IMG/VR virus record: IMGVR_UViG_3300043465_000133
Span: 1 to 26,443 of that record
From: a virus
Reading direction: 5' to 3' (one strand)
Length of the DNA: 26,443 bases
The translations under genes were made by a program, and so were the position numbers. The notes under the pieces are model-generated. The model saw only the letters and a program-made list of their open reading frames with translations. It did not search any database and was not told the DNA's origin. Shown piece after piece: positions 23,501 through 26,443 of the stretch (position 1 is the first letter of the stretch; the number at the start of each line of letters is the position of its first letter).

Positions 23501-24165
23501 ACTTTGCTAATATTGCAAGCAATATCACAACAAGTAACTTAACGGTTAATTTAGAACTTGCAGGAAATACTGCAAACTTCAGTGGTAACATTGTTTCATT
23601 AAACGCAAACTTAGGTAACTTAGCAACAGCTAACTTCTTTACTGGTACATTAATTAATGGTAGTAGTAATGTTGTTATACCAACAGCTAATGGTAATATT
23701 AATTTAACTGCCGGCGGCAATACATCATTGGTTGTAACAGCAACCGGTGCAAACATTACAGGTAACTTAGGTGTATCTGGTAACTTTAGTGTAGGTAATT
23801 TAGAAGCTAACACATTAGTAGCAAATGTAGCAGTAGAAGTGGGTGACACAACAATTTCGTTTGGTACAACAACTACCACTTCAATCACAGCTAATCAAAC
23901 AATTGCTACTTATACTGTTTCGGGTGTTACCGGTCTTGAATTCATTGTTAAGGGAATTGATTCAACCGGTTCTAAATATTCAATGGCAACTGTTCAAGCT
24001 GTAACAGATGGCACAAATGCTGATTACTCAACATTTAGTACAGTAAACTTAGGTGGACAAACCGGAGTATTAGCAGTTAATATTGTTTCTGGTAATGTAG
24101 CATTACAAGTGACCCCTGCAAGTAGTAATAGCACAGTTTGGACAACACAAGTAAGATTTATATAA
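20578..24165 (+). CDS. Repetitive fibre-like structural protein 2 (longest)
   Basis: This 1195-residue protein begins MAIKPFNSVGGFSVGEVPAN. Residues 1-545 consist of NTQ(I/L)Q(F/Y)N, NVANFSGNLTSLNA and LLYANG(N/Q)PWDLQEAAG modules, several present twice. A distinct middle region, residues about 545-780, starts NPNDAATKEYVDSTAQGLQ and includes ARVLVQGQTNQFENGIYEVT and WVLTRSSDGDSYQPNSD; this block is common in phage tail fibres. More GNTANFSGNIV repeats follow, then a 110-residue C-terminal domain with KGIDSTGSKYSMATVQAV and ALQVTPASSNSTVWTTQ. It is likely the longest appendage, a trimeric fibre with a terminal beta domain; trimer formation is inferred from family style. Late box and a good ribosome site precede it. 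Confidence 0.83.
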   Translation: MAIKPFNSVGGFSVGEVPANVILANGDITTGNANLTANLYVTNTANVGNLRTDNLLYANGNPWDLQEAAGGNTQIQYNLGNNFAASANFTYDDSIQILTVLGNANITKTLFGNVANFSGNLTSLNASLGNLATANYVNVSQQINGNVANFSGNLTSLNANLGNLVEANFANLSSNLFVTDTANVGNLRTNNLLYANGQPWDLQEAAGANTQLQFNDGNNNFGASANLVFDFSTNVLTVTGNANVTGTTETANAKVSTISNTQVVYANANSFLIGSSNYTFDDVASNLTVVGNVIATSFFGNISGNITAPGANTEILFNDANITNAVANFSYDKAFNSGGGQLDVGNTVGGHIITDNVYASYGNIGNLDVTTDIVAGGNISTTGSGGDITMSGGNISGVNNISANTANFAGNVTAANIVGALANGTSNVKVYSNANVEITVAGSANTATFSSTGLYVVGEINTTSGNMLSNGNISANLFLNSANANVTGEALLGSVKTANITAPTGAITISAAGANNNIILSPSGVGNVDVGLHNITQVALPVNPNDAATKEYVDSTAQGLQIHTAANVTTKTNLASTYDNGGTVLSVTTIAGGKTITFSGNHGLAVDDNITFTNSFDGIIGGEAYFVFSAPTLTEITIKDGYFGAEVTTLTNASGLTEPALGNGGVGATLTNSGAQVALTIDSVLMTVGARVLVQGQTNQFENGIYEVTTVGTVSTNWVLTRSSDGDSYQPNSDTALNAGSYFFTSQGSQNAGSSYVLTAPPGEIIIGVDSIVFSQFSAAGSYSPGNGIAITGTIISANVDNDTTAISGGNIVVKTGANLTTPNIGDATFSSITWNTLSNGNVTANNLSIGNIANITGNLRVDGIIESNGNVTSNAYINGNNASFTNFANIGGNLLANNITSNALLTTANANISSNLVTNNATVNLELSGNTANFSGNVIVPNLTVNLQLSGNTANFSGNIVALNTNAGNLLTANFANIASNITTSNLTVNLELAGNTANFSGNIVSLNANLGNLATANFFTGTLINGSSNVVIPTANGNINLTAGGNTSLVVTATGANITGNLGVSGNFSVGNLEANTLVANVAVEVGDTTISFGTTTTTSITANQTIATYTVSGVTGLEFIVKGIDSTGSKYSMATVQAVTDGTNADYSTFSTVNLGGQTGVLAVNIVSGNVALQVTPASSNSTVWTTQVRFI
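20911..21044 (+). repeat. Direct repeat, 35 bases identical, 99 bases apart
   Basis: 20911-20945 and 21010-21044 are identical and encode GNVANFSGNLTS. The 99-base period (33 codons) keeps frame. This is the closest nucleotide repeat I noticed in the fibre genes and may mark a recent duplication or slippage. Confidence 0.8.
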
Positions 24166-24183
24166 ACATAAGAAGTAATATAT

Positions 24184-26364
24184 ATGGCACTAAGACCCTT
24201 TAACTCTATCGCAGGTATATCTGTTGGTAATACGTCAGTTGACGTAATACTTGCAAACGGGGATATAACCACTACAAATATTACTGCTAACGGTATAGTA
24301 AATTTTAATTCTACCTCAAATGTAACATTAGGTACAATTTCAAATATACATATTGCAGGCGGTAATAGTGGTCAAGTATTAACAACTGATGGTGCAGGTA
24401 ATCTGACATTTGCAGATACAGCTAGTAGTGATAGTTCGGCTCCTATGCCCTATCTTATACCCGTAGGTGAAACATATTTTGTTCCAAACAACTTTCAAGG
24501 CTTATTCACAGTACCAATAACAATTGATGGTACTTTTGAAATCGATGGTATATTAGCAGAAGTTGGTACTGCAATAAACTCTCTTAATAGTCAAATTATA
24601 TTTGATGACAATGGTGAACTAACCGGCAACACAGGTTTTACATTTGACCAAGCCTCTGGTAACTTTGCAGTACCGGGTAATGCTACAGTTGCTAGTATTG
24701 CTACTAATAATTATTATTATGCTAATGGTCAACCATTAGATTTTGGTGGTTCCCCGGGTGGTTCAAACACTCAGATACAATTTAATAATGCCGGTGAGTT
24801 TGGCGCAACTGCTAACTTGTCATTTGATAGTGCTACAAATAATTTAGCAATTAGCGGTAATATAGTTTTAACTACTGGGGCTTATTATGGTAACGGTTCT
24901 GGCTTAACAAATATAGCAGGTGCCAACGTAACAGGTACAGTTGCTAACGCAACAACCGCAGGTACAGTTACAACTAATGCTCAACCAAATATTACAAGCG
25001 TAGGTACATTAACTAGTTTACAAGTAAGTGGTAATATTACCCCAACAGTTGATATCACATATGACTTAGGTAATGCAACAAATGCATTTAGAGATTTGTA
25101 TCTTTCTGGTAACACAATTAGATTAGGTTCTTCAAATATATCTTCTAATGGAACTGGAATCACCTTAGCTAACCCATCAGGCGGAACATTTACTGTTGTA
25201 GGAACACAAGCGGCTAACTCAGCATCTATTATTAATGGCAATAGTAATATTATTATACAACCCAATGCTAATATTAATTTTAGTATTGCTGGAAATTCAA
25301 ATGTAGTTGCTATGACTGGCTCCGGAGCCAGTATTAACGGAACATTAAATGTCAGTGGCAACGGTGTCATTGGTGGAAATCTTTTTGTTAATGGTAATTT
25401 AGTCTATATAAACGTTGAAGAATTGGCAGTTAGAGATCCAATCATTACTCTTAATTCAGGTGCAAATGGTGCATTCCCTGTAGCTAATACAGGAAAAGAT
25501 GTTGGTACAGCATTATACTATTATGATACACAAGCCCAGACAGCATTTATGGGCTGGGATACAAGCAATAGTGAATTTTCGTTTGGTAGCCAAACAACTA
25601 TATCAAATGAAGTAGTTGCATTTAACACATTAGGTAATGCACGTGCTCAAACATTCAAAGGTAACGTAGACAGTGCCAATTCAGTTAGTGCAAATTATTT
25701 AATATCTACTAGTGGTTGTGTAACTATAAGCGGTGCAACTATTGCTGTTAGTGGTAATAATGCAGGTATCTTTGCATCACTAGTTGACGACATTAACTTA
25801 GGTCTTGTATCTAATATTGTTATGGGTGGTGCAACAGAAACAGTAACAGTTCAAGGTAACCTGATTGCTAATGTTAACGTAACAGCTACCGGTACAGTGT
25901 CAGGTAATTTGTTAACCGGCACAATAACTACTAACGCACAACCAAACATTACTAGCGTAGGTACGTTGGGTAACTTAAGTGTTACAGCCAACGTAAGTTC
26001 TGGTAATTTAACAGTAACAAACACAATTGATGCAGTAAACATCAAAGTAACAGATTTGTACAGTAAACGCCCGGCGATTTCTGTTACAGCAAACACAATG
26101 ATTGATTCTTTCCCTACAACCCAGTTCAGATCGGCAAAATATACGATGAGAGCAGGGGACGGTACTGATTATCAAGCTCTCGAAGTCCTTTTAGTACACG
26201 ATGACATAAATAGTATTATAACTGTTTATGGAAGTTTATCAACGTCTGGAAGTGATCTCGTACTATTTTCGACTGATATTAGTTCAGGAAATGTCAATGT
26301 CTATGCGACAGCGATTGCACCAAACACTAATTTAAACTTAATGGGCACTTACGTCCCGGATTGA
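24184..26364 (+). CDS. Repetitive fibre-like structural protein 3
   Basis: This 726-residue protein begins MALRPFNSIAGISVGNTSVD, close to fibre protein 2 (both have VILANGDITT). It holds one NTQIQFNNAGEFG module, two QPNITSVGTL modules (24982, 25939) and a segment with SMNEDYF-free, Ala/Asn-rich repeats. Near residue 90-115 there is an inserted, less repetitive stretch, PMPYLIPVGETYFVPNNFQG. Residues about 415-450 contain EELAVRDPIITLNSGANGAF and GTALYYYDTQAQTAFMGWD, a block I recall from marine phage fibre proteins. The C-terminal 105 residues (PTTQFRSAKYTMRAGDGTDY onward) differ from the other two but have the same beta-rich plan. It starts 18 bases after fibre protein 2 with only a weak ribosome site (AAGAAG) and a late-like TATAAACA, so it is probably cotranscribed. 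Confidence 0.82.
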   Translation: MALRPFNSIAGISVGNTSVDVILANGDITTTNITANGIVNFNSTSNVTLGTISNIHIAGGNSGQVLTTDGAGNLTFADTASSDSSAPMPYLIPVGETYFVPNNFQGLFTVPITIDGTFEIDGILAEVGTAINSLNSQIIFDDNGELTGNTGFTFDQASGNFAVPGNATVASIATNNYYYANGQPLDFGGSPGGSNTQIQFNNAGEFGATANLSFDSATNNLAISGNIVLTTGAYYGNGSGLTNIAGANVTGTVANATTAGTVTTNAQPNITSVGTLTSLQVSGNITPTVDITYDLGNATNAFRDLYLSGNTIRLGSSNISSNGTGITLANPSGGTFTVVGTQAANSASIINGNSNIIIQPNANINFSIAGNSNVVAMTGSGASINGTLNVSGNGVIGGNLFVNGNLVYINVEELAVRDPIITLNSGANGAFPVANTGKDVGTALYYYDTQAQTAFMGWDTSNSEFSFGSQTTISNEVVAFNTLGNARAQTFKGNVDSANSVSANYLISTSGCVTISGATIAVSGNNAGIFASLVDDINLGLVSNIVMGGATETVTVQGNLIANVNVTATGTVSGNLLTGTITTNAQPNITSVGTLGNLSVTANVSSGNLTVTNTIDAVNIKVTDLYSKRPAISVTANTMIDSFPTTQFRSAKYTMRAGDGTDYQALEVLLVHDDINSIITVYGSLSTSGSDLVLFSTDISSGNVNVYATAIAPNTNLNLMGTYVPD

Positions 26365-26381
26365 TAAGGATATAAAATAAA

Positions 26382-26443
26382 ATGACTACAAAAAATTTCG
26401 TTGTTAAGAATGGCATTACTACAGGTAACATCATACTTGATGC
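26382..26443 (+). CDS. Start of a further gene, partial
   Basis: ATG at 26382, with AAGGA (26366-26370) eleven bases upstream, opens a frame that runs off the right edge: MTTKNFVVKNGITTGNIILD. The NGITTGNI wording is like the N-termini of the preceding fibre proteins, so a fourth fibre-type gene is likely. Only 20 residues are visible. Confidence 0.6.
   Translation, partial: MTTKNFVVKNGITTGNIILD

Noticed and set aside
22902-23888. 328-codon minus-strand frame opposite fibre protein 2
   Set aside because: It is composed of Leu/Val/Pro-rich antisense of the Asn/Gly repeats, with no ribosome site; typical of a shadow of a repetitive gene.

Overview
The window is a stretch of an AT-rich, tightly packed genome of a tailed phage of the T4-like superfamily (a contractile-tailed myovirus). 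The evidence is a run of T4 homologues in recognisable order: late sigma factor gp55, recombination nuclease gp47/gp46, baseplate gp26, then portal gp20, a small conserved gene, an acidic core protein, prohead protease gp21, scaffold gp22 and major capsid protein gp23. The style of the fibre genes (many SGN/ANF/NTQ-type repeats) and the CTAAATA/GATAAATA late promoters recall marine and freshwater T4-like phages rather than coliphage T4. The host cannot be named from this sequence.

Layout. (1) 1-1199, minus strand: a partial tail or baseplate structural gene running off the left edge. (2) 1200-1326: a divergent control region. (3) 1327-6849, plus strand: gp55, then a nearly gapless operon of gp47 (SbcD/Mre11-like), gp46 (SbcC/Rad50-like), a radical SAM protein with a twitch/SPASM-like C-terminus, and a PD-(D/E)XK nuclease resembling Hjc resolvases. 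(4) About 6850-7347: roughly 490 bases with no convincing gene but many perfect stem-loops, the best candidate here for an undescribed structured RNA. (5) 7348-8402, minus strand: gp26 and a small translationally coupled partner. (6) 8473-17213, plus strand: a tape-measure-like protein with an embedded GH24 lysozyme, then the head module gp20 to gp23, closed by a strong terminator. (7) 17299-18553: two small genes of unknown function and a degenerate HNH gene on the opposite strand. (8) 18652 to the right edge: at least three large, low-complexity, beta-rich fibre-like genes and the start of a further gene.

How it fits together. gp55 replaces the host sigma factor at late promoters. T4-type late boxes (CTAAATA or GATAAATA) sit before many of the structural genes on both strands, whereas gp55 and possibly gp47 carry sigma70-like promoters with a TTGCTA -35 box. 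This fits early or middle expression of sigma and recombination functions followed by late expression of head and tail genes. gp46/47 with the nuclease would handle recombination-dependent replication and branched DNA. gp20, the core proteins, gp21, gp22 and gp23 build and mature the prohead, and an A-E-S motif shared by gp23, gp22 and the acidic core protein suggests common gp21 cleavage sites. Most annotations rest on motif recognition by eye; no database search was possible.
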